A stretch of DNA of 64,000 nucleotides from Ceraceosorus guamensis (Eukaryota; Basidiomycota; Exobasidiomycetes; Ceraceosorales; Ceraceosoraceae). The translations under genes and the position numbers were made by a program. Each line of letters starts with the position of its first letter. Position 1 is the stretch's first letter. The notes under the pieces are model-generated. The model was not told the DNA's origin. It made no database searches and saw only the letters and a list, made by a program, of their open reading frames with translations. Location of the stretch: NCBI RefSeq assembly GCF_003144195.1, contig NW_020290017.1, positions 198,038 to 262,037 of the forward strand, read 5' to 3'. Below are positions 1-11,960 of this stretch, one piece after another.

Positions 1-1533
1 GTCCTTTTGCAGCGTAGCGTGGTCGACGACGCCACTGAGGGTGCGGTGCAGCTCGTTCCTCATCTGCGCGAGCTCCTCATCTCTCCTCTCGAGACAAGCT
101 CGAAGCCGGCGCTCTTTGCGGGTCGAGTTGTCAGGACGCTCCTCCGTCGAGCTCGCTGCATCCTGCTCTGGAGGGTCGTCCATATCCTCGTTGTCTGAAT
201 CATCTTCCTTCTTGACAACCAGAATGATGTGGAGCTGTGCCTTGCGCGCCTTGACAGCGTCTTCACGCTCCTTGAGCCCCTTCTCGCGCTGCACCAGTTC
301 GTGAGCGTGACGAAGCATGTCCAAGCACTGCTCCTCATCTGCGCGAGCTCCTCATCCCTCCTCTCGAGACAAGCTCAAAGCTGGCGCTCTTTGCGGGTCG
401 AGTTGTCAGGACGCTCCTCCGTCGCGCTCGCTGCATTCTCTTCTGGAGGGTCATCCTCGTCGTCTGATATTCCTTCTTGACGACCGGGACGATGTGGAGC
501 TGGGCTTCGCGCGCCTTGACAGCGTCTTCACGCTCCTTGAGCCCCTTCTCGCGCTGCACCAGTTCGTGAGCGTGACGAAGCATGTCCGAGCACTGCTGAC
601 CTCGTTGAACTGCTTCGGTTTCGCGCGCCTGCACCTGGGCAAGCGAGTTGTGGTACGTCTCCAAGTCGGCGCAGAGATCAATTTCGCGCCTTCGAAGCAC
701 ACCGAAAGCCTGCTGGTGGCTTTGCACCTCCCTGGCGAAGTCGCTCTCGCGTTTCTTCATCGTAGCTTGGAGATCAGCGGCAGATTTCTGGTGCAAAGCG
801 ATCTCGCATGCCAGACTATTCTCACGCTCTTGTACTGCCTGCAAGCGAGAGAACAGTTCTTCTGCGCGACTTTGCAGCTGACCATCCTGTTGCTCCACGA
901 TGCTTTGTCGAGCTTGGACGCCCTGCTGCTGTTGAACCAACTCGTGTCGCTGGCACTCGAGACTCTGATGCTGGCTGGCAAGCTCAGTGCGCGTTTGAGC
1001 AAGCACCTGTTGGTGCTCACGAAGATCGTCTCGTTCTTGACAAACAGTCTCTTCTTGCTGGCGAAAAGCCTCTTGTTGTCCCAAAAGAGCTTCGTGGTGC
1101 TGACGAAAAGCCGCTTGCTGAGCTTGCAGAGCTTCCCCCTGCTGACGAAGAGCCTCTTTCTGCTCATCCAGAGCGCGCTGCTGCTGAGCAAAGTCGTTTT
1201 GACGACATGTGCGGTCCCGCTCTTCCTGGGCCTGCTGCTCAATCAGATCGTCCTTGCGCTCTTTGCGCTTTCTGGACAGCTTGTTGTTGAGACGTTTGTC
1301 GAGCGTCTCTAGACCTCCATCGGACGCAAGTTGCTGGACGCGTGCATATGCCGCTCTAGCTGCTTTGTGCTGAGCCAGACTTTGCTTTGTGGGCTGCGTG
1401 GTTGTGGTACGGAGGTCTGAACCAGGTTCTTGCTCCTCTGGGTTAGTGGCGTGAATTGCTGATTTGCTAGTGGCATCGACCGCCTCACGGCGAGCGTCGC
1501 GCCTGATTGATTGGGTCTAGCGCCAGCTGGCAT
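1..1533 (-). CDS. Coiled-coil family gene A, 3' end outside the window
   Basis: No known function. The minus strand is open from about 1516 down to 335, and again, in the outer repeat copy, down to base 1. The N-terminal part is basic with a box reading AARAAYARVQQLASDGG. This box matches boxes in the genes at 26357, 35944 and 40424. A long Gln/Glu/Arg-rich coiled coil follows, with near-heptad repeats such as EALRQQGEALQAQQAAFRQ. The distal part reads RKERRLRACLERRDEEL, closely matching EEKRLRACLEEREEE near the C-terminus of the gene at 35944, so the two are paralogues. No ATG lies in the main frame: the nearest (1531-1533) is in another frame, so a small 5' intron, a frame change or a sequence error is needed. 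A 275-bp tandem duplication near the 3' end puts the inner copy out of frame. Real as a family member; exact ends uncertain. Confidence 0.6.
59..597. repeat. Tandem duplication, 275-bp unit, two copies
   Basis: Copy 1 (about 59-333) and copy 2 (about 334-597) are direct repeats, roughly 90% identical by eye, with a small length difference. Both cover the acidic and RLRACLE-containing tail of coiled-coil gene A. Only the outer copy keeps the family reading frame; the inner copy ends in a different frame shortly after VVKKE. Confidence 0.85.
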
Positions 1534-1679
1534 GGTGAATGTGACAGAGACTGCGCCAGGGGTGAAGTGACGGAGACGAAAGGGTTACGCCAGGGGTGAA
1601 GCAACGGAGGAGAGTTGGCTGCGCCAGATAAGGTTTTCAGAAGCTTTTGCGAGTCTGCACTTGAAGCCTTATTAGACAG

Positions 1680-2850
1680 TAGCTCAATCAGGGAGGGATG
1701 AGGATCTCTGTGGAGGGTGTGAAAGCGTGAATACTGGGTAGTGATGCATTTTCCTGGATTTGGCCGAAGTGTTGCAGCTTGGTCTGTCATTGCTGTGGTT
1801 GCGGTTGTTACATTTGGCTCTGTTCCCAGAGAACAAAGTTGGCAGGCTGATTGTGAGTTGAGTCTTGAGCTCCTGCCTCCTGAGCTTGAAGGAGACATTC
1901 AATTCCACCTCACAAGCCTCTTTGTACCTGTTGAATTGTTCTTGCCAATCTTTTTCCTCCCTCCAGCGCTCCTTACTGATTATCACCTTGGCTTTGTTGA
2001 ACAATCTTACTTGAAAGTCTTGCTTGCATTTCCATGCAACTGGCATACAGCTTTTGCCACATCTCTGCAAGTGGCTTGTCCTGTGCATTGGTGAGGCTCT
2101 GCGCTTCTACAGGAGCTACAAAGCTTGACGCCTTGTGCCTTGGATGATATATTTGATTGGGATGGAACGCTTCCCAAGGAAGCAACTGGGAACCTGGGAA
2201 GTGAAGTCCAAAGAAAGCCTCCGTTTAAGCCAACACAACTGGGATGGAAAGCCCCCTAAGGGTCTGCAAACCTTGACATGTTGTACCTTACATGAGTACT
2301 CTGGTTGGGATGCAAGGCCTCCAAAAGGGGCCATCGGGAGCTTGGGAAGTACAGTCCAAAGAGACCCTCTCACTGGGCAAGCACATTCTCCTGACATAAT
2401 CAGAAGTCTACAGCATTGCAACTTGTTCTACCATTGCTGTAGTTGTGCCATTCAGCTCTTTCCTCAAAGAGCACAGTTGGCATGGCTATCACAGAGCTGA
2501 GTCTCGCTCTCCTGCTACCAGGGCTGAAAGGACGCATGCAGCTCCATTTCTTGTGCTTCTTTCCATTTATCCTGCCACTCCTTTTCTGCCTCCATGCACT
2601 CCTTCCTGTTTGTCTCTTTGGGATTGTTCAGACAGTATTGGCTGAAAGTCTTGCTCATGCTTTTTGTGCAATTGGCAGAGGTCTTTTGCCACATCTCTGC
2701 AAGGTGCTTGTCCTGAGCAACAATCAGCCCCTAAGCTTCTGTAGGGTCTGCAATTTTCAGATGAGAAGTCTTATTGATATTCAGAGCCTCCTAACGGTGC
2801 AATTGAGCAGGTCAAGTGCCAATTGGCATTTCGATCACCACAAAGAAATA
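1680..2850 (-). pseudogene. Two decayed tandem copies of an unknown coiled-coil coding sequence
   Basis: Two segments (about 1840-2110 and 2490-2740) translate on the minus strand to related peptides: AQDKPLAEMWQKLYASC versus AQDKHLAEMWQKTSANC, then EKDWQEQFNRYKEACEVEL versus EKEWQDKWKEAQEMELHASF. Both copies are interrupted, so neither encodes a full protein now. Between them lies a further imperfect direct repeat (about 2157-2219 and 2307-2370). The stretch is visibly poorer in G+C than its neighbours. The peptide is Lys/Glu/Trp-rich and probably helical. I recognise no family; a link to the coiled-coil genes of this window is possible but not shown. Confidence 0.5.
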
Positions 2851-3562
2851 TGAGGTGGGCCAAATGTAAATGGAAGGCAAGTCTACACGCGGCGGTAACT
2901 CATGTGTGAACTTGACACGCAGTGAGCGGAATGTGAAGGCAGAATCGAGTGCGGAGTGTCGAGTGTGCATGAGTGATGGTCTTGTGTTGATTGGCCTCCA
3001 CCGCGCGTCCTAACTCAAAGTCAAGCCGCGCGGTTCACAGTGAATTTTGCTCATCGGGTACTCGTCTACCTGCATTTCTTCTCCTAGACGCGCTGGTGTG
3101 CATCATGATCGAGCGACCATACGAGCCTCGACTTCATCATCCGCTCATGATTCTCTATCCGCTGTTAGATATAGCAGAAGAGTTAATGGTTTGTGAGTAT
3201 CACAAGCGCTGCTTCAACGTGCGCGGCACGCGACACGCGTCGCGTGTTAATTGCGCTTGCTGGTGATGGTGCACCGCACCCTGCAACGCGGTCGGGGCGT
3301 GTGCAGCGAAAGAATTTGGAGGGCTATTTCAGCGATTGGGTGACTCCTCACATCCATCATCACCTCTGATTCCACTGCAGCCCCTTGAACGAGCTCCGGG
3401 GTGCAAGACCAGAGCTTAAGCTCAACGCCGGTCAGTCCAACTTTGCTGCTTCGCGCATTTGTTCTGTGCACATCTATCAGCCAGCTCTCGCCCAAACTCG
3501 GACTCTCGTTGAGAGTGGAGCCGCAACGTCTATCTCTTCATGCCATCGTGGCTAACGACCAC
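2851..3562. other. Intergenic, upstream of the UBR7-like gene
   Basis: No gene seen. It should hold the promoter and 5' UTR of the gene starting at 3563. One ACGCGT site lies at 3235-3240 inside a CG-rich palindromic stretch. No clear TATA box. Confidence 0.5.
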
Positions 3563-5725
3563 ATGTCAGGCCCTTCTGCAGTTGCAGAGACCTCCGCGGA
3601 GCCGTCTACGTCCTCGTCCGTACCAGAGCCGGTACCATCCATTGCTCCTCGAGGTCTGACAGCTTCCGATCTACTAGCGCACGAGGCCGAGCTGGAAAGG
3701 CAGGCCCGGGAAGCTGTTCCTTTCTCATTCAGGTTGGGAGGGTGCACCTATGAAAAGGGGTACATTCGACAACCTGTCTGGGCCTGTAGAACCTGTGGAG
3801 GCGGCGGAGTGTGCGCCGGCTGCGGTGTGGGGTGCCATAGCGGTGAGTCGGACGTGGGTCTGCGAAGTGGGTATCATCAAGCTGACGATGGATGCATGCA
3901 TGCCTATCACGTACTTGAGCAGATCATGACCTGGTAGAACTGTTCGCCAAGCGCAATTTTAGATGCGACTGCGGTACACTTTCCCTCGATCAATCCAAGC
4001 TCAAGCACTCTCACGCCCATGCGCACACGGGAGGTACTACCGTCATGCCCACAGCGTGCAATCTCCGACCATCTCATCTGGCGGTAAGGATAGAGAACGA
4101 CGAGAATCAATATGGCCGGAACTTTGAGGGCAAGTTCTGTAGATGTCAAAGGGGAGAAAAGTACGATCCGCTGGAAGAGGACGAGGTGAGCAAGCAAAGT
4201 TGTGATTTTGGATGCGCATGGGAGCGCAGGTGCATCGTGCATTGAATCTCGGTCGGACCGAAGAGAGACATTCATTGTTAGAGGTCGGCTGCTACCAGGG
4301 TTATCTGACCAGATGAACGCCTCTCCCGTCCGTATAGACGATGTTCCAGTGCCTTGTGTGCGAGGACTGGTTTCACGAGTCCTGCACTAGTCTCCTGGGC
4401 AACTACAAACCGCCAGGTTCGTCCGCAGCAGCAGAGGCAGCGCTTCGACCACAGGACAGCGGCTCAATGAGCAGAGCAGCAGAGACGCAGGCTCATCCAA
4501 CTCCCGTACCTGGCGCAGTCCTGACTGCAAAAGTGACGGAAGCGGCGCAGACCGTAGATCAAGCATCGGGCGCGAATGTCGACACCTGGCCACTCATAGC
4601 ACACGAATCCTTCGACTTGATGATCTGTTCAGCATGCGTCAGGGCGAAAGGCAACGAAGTGCTGCGCCACTACGTAGGAACCAAGGGCTGGGGTGCTGTC
4701 ATCCCGCTGCAAACTATGATTACAGGTCAATCAAAGGAAACGGACATGCTGAATGTGCTGCCCCACGATGCTCCCCAGCTCGATATTCTCGGAGGTACAA
4801 AACGAGGCTGCGCGGTGTGGGGTCTTGAGCTCAACGAAGAGGCTGTGGAGACGCAGACCGCTTCTGAAGAAGCTGTCATGGGCGCTGAGGATGCAGCTGC
4901 AAATGCGGTGACCGACACGGAGCAGACAGCGCACGTGAATTCGAGCACCCAAGTGTCCGAAGAGCGTGACCAGAAATCTGGCTCGACTACGGCAGACAGC
5001 TCCCGGAAGAGGTCCAGTTCTGCAGACTCGTCCGAACAAGGCGCATCCAGCGGAACTCGTCCAGACGATGCCAGCAACAAGCGGCCAAAGATGGAGAGCA
5101 CAATCGCGGAAGCCGACCGAATGCGCGCGAACGACGCTCCAACGCTTGCCGACAAACCGACGCGGCCGTGTACTTTGCCACCACTTCGATCATGGGCTTC
5201 CGAGCGGACAGACCAATTGAAGGATGTTCGACTGGACGTGTTCCTCGCGGAGGACTTCCGGGACAACATTTGCCGCTGCGCTGAGGTGAGCGAGTTTGCA
5301 CACTGATGGCATGCCCGTTTCGTCAAGGAAGTCTTCGTGAATCCTGACATCATTTCTTGCGAAACACGTTGCCTTCTCGTATCCAGTGCCTACCACGATT
5401 TTCACAACTCCCATTCTTGCTCGAGGCCGAGTCCACCTACTCACCCCCTCGATCGCCATCGCCCCAACCAGCAGATGGTGGAGATAATGACGACGCTCGG
5501 TCGGAGGGTGGCAACTCTCAAGCCTCTTCCTCTTACGATCTCGGCCTTGCAGCTCTGCGACAGTTGCCTAGGGAAAGGATGATGCAGACTCTGGAAGCCT
5601 ATACGAGGCTCAGGGACGCGCTGTTTGAGCAGGTGCTCAGACCTCATCAGCTTGCTGGAACGGAAGTGGACGAGAAGAGCATCAGAGACTTCTTCGACAA
5701 GCACAGGGAGGGAGGCGGGACTTGA
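3563..5725 (+). CDS. mlo2: UBR-box/PHD-finger protein, UBR7/Mlo2 family
   Basis: Predicted E3-ligase-like protein of the UBR7 (human)/Mlo2 (fission yeast) family. Family members carry an atypical UBR box plus a PHD finger; human UBR7 is reported to act on histone H2B. Exons 3563-3842, 3923-4185, 4338-5285, 5387-5725; all junctions are GT...AG and keep phase, giving 609 aa. The UBR box (about residues 58-125) has the Cys/His series in GGCTYEKGYIRQPVWACRTC and RNFRCDCGT. The PHD part (about 165-210) contains KFCRCQRG and QCLVCEDWFHESC. The tail keeps the family signature FLLEAESTYSPP. A Ser/Glu-rich linker (about 215-480) separates PHD and tail. The first in-frame ATG is 3563; upstream frame lacks ATG. 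The next gene converges from the right. Confidence 0.93.
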
Positions 5726-6089
5726 TTCCTTGCACTAACGGTCGCACTCCCTGCATGTCCAATGTGGGCCCAGAGCGTGCTTCGCTGGGCCTTCGCTTGC
5801 CCGGCTACTAGCGCTCTTCATTCAAGCTCATCACGGGTGTTTCCATCGACGCTCAATGTCATCAATCATAAGAATGCCATTGTGGATGCGCCTGGAAGGC
5901 GATGCATCGTCTATTGGGAGTCGTCAGATGTACGTGCGGGAAGACCGAGAAAGGTGCGCAGTGCAAGATGTACACAAGAGGCGGATGCGCTTTTGATGCG
6001 GTGCAACCGGTAGAGGAGCCGCAATCTATCAGATGACGAAAAGGCGCGATGGCTACGGGTGATATAGACGAGCCGGTGGATTCAGTGGT
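5726..6089. other. Convergent 3' intergenic spacer
   Basis: Separates the 3' ends of the UBR7-like (+) and New1-like (-) genes. It should contain both polyadenylation regions. No other feature seen. Confidence 0.6.
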
Positions 6090-9000
6090 CTACTTCTTGC
6101 CCTTGACCATGGCGCGGTCGGCGGCTTTCTTGAGGTCACCCTTGACGTCGTCCTTCTCATCGTCCGTGTCGGGTTCTCGAGCACCGCCGTAAATGAGCCA
6201 GTCGTTCAGTCTCTTTTTCCTCCTCTCGGCCTGAGCCTTCTGCTCAGCTCTCGTCAACTTGGTCTTCTTCTTCTTCTCCTTGAAGCCGAGATCGTTACCG
6301 CCGGCACCTTCGTCGCCTGATCCCGCAGGCGTAGCAGCTGCAGAGCTGGCCGGAGTGCCCGCCTTGCTGTTCAACCGAGAAGCGGCACGGCTCGATCCCT
6401 TGGGTGTCTGAGTGCCATTTCCGACAGGTGTGGCCCCACCTGGCGTCGAAGCGTCGTCACCAGCATCCTCGTCGGCGAACGCATCCACCGAGATTCCTCT
6501 CTTGGTGTGCGAGACGATCTTTCCACCTTCGACAGTGACGATTTCGTTGCAGAGTGCATCGACGAATTGCATGTTGTGAGAGATGATGACTACCGCGCCG
6601 GACCACTCTCGGATAGCGACGGACAGACCTCCGAGCGCTTCTCTGTCCAAGAAATTGGTGGGCTCGTCGAGGATCAGAATGTTGGGATTGTTCCACAGAC
6701 TTGCGGCGAGCACAACTTTGACCTGGATGGTGAGAGTGATGACGAGCTCAGCTTTGTCACCGAATCACATCGTTGCCCTCTAGACGCTCACCTTTTGACC
6801 TCCGGACAGACCGCGCATCTCGTTGTGCTCAGCGATGGCCGGGTTGAGACCAACGTCCTCGAGCAGCTTCCTGACCGCAACAGAGTTGAGGTCCTTGCTA
6901 CCAGCACCTTCCCTGGCAGCGACCTCATCATCGAACCGTTGCACGAGCTTTCCGAAACCAAGCTCGGTCAACCTGTCTCTAGAGACCCAGGAGTTGTCCT
7001 TGTGTTGCAGACCTCTCCATTTGATCTCGTAGTTGAAGGTACGTCTCTGCTTCTGGCGACCGACGATTCGCTCCACGATGCGGCTGACGCCTTCCTTGCT
7101 GACGATGGGCTTCTCCAACTGTTCGCGCTCCTCGTCGCTGATGCGGCGGGTAGCGAGCTCGAGAATCTCCTTGTCCATTCCTCCATCGAAACGCCACATG
7201 ATGTACTCGACGGCCGTCTTCTCGAGGTGATGCTCGATGTGGTGGAAGGCGTGCTGAGCGACCATGGACACACGCAGAGAAGGGTGCGAAGTGACCGTAC
7301 CACTGTCTGGAAGGTTCTCCTGAGTCATCAGCTTGATGAGGGTCGATTTTCCAGCTCCGTTGGGTCCGAGAACACCAATGCGGCTCGAAAGACTGACGGC
7401 AATGTTAGCGTTGCTCAAGCTCGGCTTTGCAGCACCAGGGTAGGTGAAGGTGGCATCCTGCACCTTGAGAATGGTACGCGTGTTGGATCGCACACCGGCA
7501 AGGGCCCCAGTAGGTGGAAAGGAGAACTTGATGCTGGTAGCAGCAAGCGAATAGTAAGACTTCGCCTCGGGCTTCTTGCCGACGAAATCGCTCAGGTTGC
7601 CCTTGTAATATTTGATCTTCTTGTTCTCGTAGTGCATAATGTCGGTGCAGACGCTGTCCAAGAAGCCGGAATCGTGACTGACGGTGAGCACAGTGACATT
7701 GGTGTTGGAGACGAGATAGTCCTGCAGCCACTTGACGGAAGCGACGTCAAGGTGATTGGTGGGCTCGTCGAGCAAGAGGATGTCAGCTCCCGTCAGCATA
7801 GCTCTAGCCAGTGCCAACTTCATCTTCCATCCACCAGACAGCGACTCGACACCGTTGTTCCTCCTCTCCTCATCGAAACCGACGTCAGCAAGGGCCTTGT
7901 GTGTGTCGTCCTTGCTCTTTCCGGCTTTCTGGACTCCAGGGTCGGAATGAACATAGTCCACAATCTTCTCGCCGGCACCATCGCCCTGATTGTGCTCCAC
8001 CATGACGGTTCGGACCCCATCAGCTTCGGTAGGGAAGTTCTCCACCTTGCCGTCCCGCATAGCTTTTAGCAGGGTACTCTTACCGCTACCGTTGGTGGCC
8101 ACGATACCGTATCTGTGACCTCTGTGGAGTCTGAGCTTGGTGTGGTTGAGCAAGAGCAGACCGCCGTACGCTAGAGAGAACTGGATGTTGACCAGGCATT
8201 CGCCCGAGATCTCTTCGTCATCCTCTTCAGGCGCACCAAAGCGCTCCTCATCGATCTTGATGTATTGAATTCGAAGTGTATCAGTGACAGCCTGGGCGGA
8301 TTCTTGAGATGCTGTGATGCGCCGCAAGTATGGCAGCACATATGCTTCGTTCCAGGCGCTTGATGCAACCACGCGCTTGTCCGACAAGCGCGCAATCAGA
8401 GCCGCGAGATAGCGGATACCGGTCTGAGCCCACGAGTCCGCAGTTACATCTGCGTGGTCACTCGGCACGTGTCCGACTAAAGCAACATTGATTCGACCAG
8501 CAGCAGCATCCTTGGCAGCTGCAAATGCCTTCGTAGGGTCTTCTTCCTCCTTGGCCTCACCCACAGCCTTGGTAGCCTCGTCCAGAGTGCGAAGGGCACT
8601 TCCAGCGAGCTGCCTAACTTCGGGGAAGGCCGCGCCTTGTGCAATACGTTCCACGCCGGGCTTGAGAGACGGCAGGAAACGAACGGCTGTGTGCGGTTCC
8701 CTGACGAGCTTGGTCAAGTTCTCTACGATGATGCTTGCACTGCGCTGCACTGTCGAGTTCTTCTCGTTGAGGGCACGGACGAGCAAGGGGACCATAATGG
8801 CAAGGGCGGGACCAGTGACTTCAGCGACGAAGGTAGTCGAGGACAAGCGCTTGATGCACTCGGGCACAGTGTCGGGCGCTCTCATTGCCTCGACGAGCGA
8901 TCCCAGGTGGGGTCTGATGTCGTTGTTGTCGATAACTCCACAGACCTTTGTGGTAGTCTTGACGGCTTGCTTGGAGACCTGAGCAGGGCCAAAGGAGGGA

Positions 9001-9637
9001 ATTAGCAGACCGCCACGAATTGCGCGTACAGCCGAAGAATGCGACTTACCTCGCCTTTGGTGTCGCTCATGGCGTTTTTAAGGTGAGGAATGAGCTCTTC
9101 CAGCTGCTCTCCGATCTGCTCAGGGAACGCGTCTGCCAACTTGCTGATACGCTTCAATGCTCCGACTTTGGATTGCCACTTGCTCGCGCTGCTCTCGATC
9201 GTGCCATAGAGGTTTTGAAGCAGCTCCGGTGTGGCTTCAGCAGGAGCCAGAACGAGCAAACTTCCGACTGCGCTCTCAGCCGCCTTTTTGACAGAGTCAA
9301 CCTTGTCAGCGTACAGCTCCAGTAGAGGCGTAAGAGATCCGAGGAACCACGGTTCGGCACCCAATGGGGTGGGGGCATTCTTGCCTCCCACCTTGACAAA
9401 TAGAGCTCCCAATCCGATAGCTGCATTCTCGCGGTCTGTCGCAGATTTCTTGCTGCGCGTAGCGGTCAAGAGAGTCTCAAGAATGTTCTCGCTGTCGAGG
9501 GTGCGGAAACCGTGCTCGTTGACGTGGCTGGCTAAGGTCTCGGCTGCTTGTGCTGCACTCGAAGCATCTGGGGCCTTGAGGAGAGCATCAACGCTGGCGC
9601 TGGCTCCGGCTCCGTTGGTGGTCGCAGTGGGCGACAT
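6090..9637 (-). CDS. NEW1: EF3-like ABC ATPase, New1/Elf1 subfamily
   Basis: Cytosolic ribosome-associated ABC-F-type ATPase. Exons (minus) 9637-9050, 8978-6792, 6722-6090; 1135 aa, in phase. N-terminal HEAT-type repeats (to about residue 430). ABC1 has Walker A ATNGSGKST (about 490), signature LSGGWKMKL and Walker B ILLLDEPTNHLD. ABC2 has Walker A GPNGAGKST (about 740), a chromodomain insert with FNYEIKWRGLQHKDNSW (about 840-885), signature LSGGQKVKV split by the second intron, and ILILDEPTNFLD. The Lys-rich tail contains RRKKRLNDWLIYGG. EF3 itself is the alternative. The canonical chromodomain, AIREWSGAVVIISHN and the WLIYGG tail fit New1/Elf1 better, from memory of those proteins. Yeast New1 acts in translation termination/ribosome recycling; fission yeast Elf1 was linked to mRNA export. 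Start at MSPTATTNG; the frame is open further upstream without a better ATG. Confidence 0.9.
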
Positions 9638-11097
9638 GCTGCGTGCGTGGGAGGGTATACACGTGAAGGAGAGGAAGTGAAAGCAGAAGGGAGCTGCTGA
9701 AGCTGCGTGAGGCGTGCTTATGATGCTTGGTAGAGTGTCAGCCGCTTGGGCAGGAGCGAATTGCTCGGAGTGTAATATGAGCAGGGGTCTGCGTGCGGCA
9801 GACCTGCTCACGTATAGCCGGCCGGACTTTTGGGTCTTTGAGTGGTGATGCAAGAGACAAGGGGACCAGAGACACAAGACCTACACTGCGAGCTGAAGAA
9901 TGGCCAGATGGTGGTTGGTCTGAGTGATATCCATCGACAGGTCAAAGAAGGATGCACGCACCCCCTACTCAAAACTTGACCCCCGAGGCGAGGCATCCTG
10001 GGATCGCAAGCTCACCAAACACCGTCGCTCTCAAATTTTTGAGCACTCACGACCGCGATGCACCAACGCGCGCGCATGAGAGATTTTTTTTGGTTGCAGC
10101 GCCCTGACCGACCCAAATCGGCCTTGCATATGCAACTGCATGGAGACTGCTTGAATGCCTTCACGATAGGCTCAAGCGCCTTTGCGCGCATGATGCATGC
10201 TGCTTGTGGCCGTGCTGCTGCTGCTGCTGCAATCATCACGAAGAAGTCAGCAGCAGCGCAGAGTCAAAGCTATGGTCATGAGTTGACCTTCGCGCGGCGC
10301 ACGTTCGATTTGACGGCCGGTGTATGCTGCAGCATGCATGGCGCCGCGCCCTTCTCGCGCGGCCAGCCAGAGCCGCCCATTTGAAAGCTGGGCCAGATGA
10401 GACGTGCCACGTGTTTGGCGGGCGCGCCCCTCTTAAAACAACATCGTAAATTGAAGTTGAGATTTGAGCCTATGCAAATGCCGCGCTTCACGGGTTTGTA
10501 ATCGAGATTATATACAGCTTGACCTTCAAGCCGGCGTGAGCCGAATCGCCTGCTCACGCACGCGAAGCTTCACGCTCGTCGCGCTTGGCGGAAGTGACTT
10601 GGTGTAGTTGGGATGCCACGAACGACACCAAGGACCGCACAACGCGCCAGCGGTCTTCTTCCTGTCTCCACACACCTCACGCAGCACGTACTCACCACTC
10701 TGCTCTCCACCTTTCTCGAATGTGAGTATCAGTCATTGGCACCAGCAACTTGGGAGATGTATCAGGGACTGGTGCACGCATCAGATTCTAGCTTTTAGGC
10801 GAGGGTGTGACGATCTATCATTCGCGTGGGGTCAGCTAGGCAATACGCGGACACGCGGATACACCGACAGAGTCTCGGCCCTCAATCCACCCACTCTGGG
10901 CTCTCTCTCTCAGCGATGCGAGCTCAGTGCGCGCTGCTACAGGCGCACACTCTGGCCACTGTGCGACAAGGGTGGATTGGGAGAGAGTTGCGCACACTGA
11001 CACGTGGATCGTATCTGGTGCCGGCTTTTCCGCTACGAAGTGACCTAATTCGTTGGCTGAAGATTGACATCACATTTCCAATACATCCCCTTTGCAG
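9638..11097. promoter_or_regulatory. Divergent promoter region, New1-like / COX4
   Basis: About 1.5 kb between two divergent starts. It holds a (GCT/CTG)n run near 10205-10240 and a TATATA at 10509-10514 on the COX4 side. A likely COX4 5'-UTR intron spans 10722-11097 (GTGAGT...TTTGCAG) and ends directly before the ATG. No coding gene recognised. Confidence 0.5.
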
Positions 11098-11960
11098 ATG
11101 TCTCTTCTCTTCCGACTCGCTCTGCGTCAAGCAGCTCGCGCTGTGCCGCGATCGGCCGCCCCCGTGGCCTCGCGCAACCTCAGCATGAGCGCTTTCCTGC
11201 GTTCAAGTGCTCCTCCTATTGCGGTCGGACCAGGTGCTCAGCCGGGTGAAGTGCCCACTGATGAGAACCAATCTACCGGTCTGGAGCGTTTCGAGCTGGA
11301 GCAACGCCTGCAGGGCAAAGAGGCGTTCGACATGCAACCTCTTCAATCTGACCGCATCGGAACCATCTCTAACCCCATCTCGGTCAACAGCGCTGTGAGT
11401 CGTACATGATCTCCAGCACCGCCTAAGCGCTTCGTGAAGCAAGCGCTCACACTCTGACAATCGTGTTCCTTCTTCGCAGTTCCCTGAGCGTGTCATCGGC
11501 TGCTCGGGGAGCCCAGCTGGCTCCCACGACACTCTGTGAGCACACGCAGCACCTTGTAAACAAATCTTCACGCTGCAGGACTGACAAGCTGCCCTGCTCG
11601 CATGCCCGCAGGTACATGCGACTCACTCCCGAGCGCCAGTACCACCGCTGTGGCGAGTGCGGCTCAGGTGAGTGTGCCGAGGGCTTTGATTCGCGGTGGG
11701 GCGGTGGACCTGCGCAGGTCGAGGTTCATGCTGGTGGCTGCACTACGGAAGGAGGGCCACTTGCCGGGAGTCCGCGATGTCAAGCAACATTGATGGGTGA
11801 TACACGATGAAGTGCTGCAGTTGGACGCTGCTAGGTCCAAGTCAGCTGTCCCAAAGCTCCATGGGCGCGAACAAGTGCTGATTGATCCCTTGCTGCATTC
11901 GTTCATCTCGCAGTTTACACTCTCAACTTCACTGGCTCTGCTCACGACGAGCACCACTAA
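11098..11960 (+). CDS. COX4: Cytochrome c oxidase subunit IV/Vb, mitochondrial
   Basis: Nuclear-encoded structural subunit of respiratory complex IV (yeast Cox4, human COX5B), on the matrix side of the inner membrane; it binds one zinc. Exons 11098-11394, 11480-11535, 11612-11667, 11914-11960; phases fit; 151 aa. Residues 1-35 (MSLLFRLALRQAARAVPRS) are a typical Arg-rich mitochondrial presequence. The mature domain has VIGCSGSPAGSHDT followed by HRCGECGSVYTLNF, giving the conserved cysteines for zinc. Length is normal for the family. The last 15 codons lie on a separate small exon, confirmed by the conserved VYxLNF ending and its stop. Convergent with the p-aminobenzoate synthase gene. Confidence 0.95.

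Noticed and set aside
317-1312. 331-codon plus-strand Leu-rich frame
   Set aside because: Antisense of the Gln/Glu-rich coiled-coil gene A; CAG/GAG codons read backward as CTG/CTC give false Leu-rich, membrane-like protein.
1680-2850. Considered as a mobile element relic
   Set aside because: No terminal repeats, target-site duplication, or transposase/polymerase-like peptide seen; only a duplicated helical coding remnant.
6507-8069. 520-codon plus-strand open frame
   Set aside because: Exactly antisense to the New1-like coding exon; no motif, and codon use reflects the real gene on the other strand.
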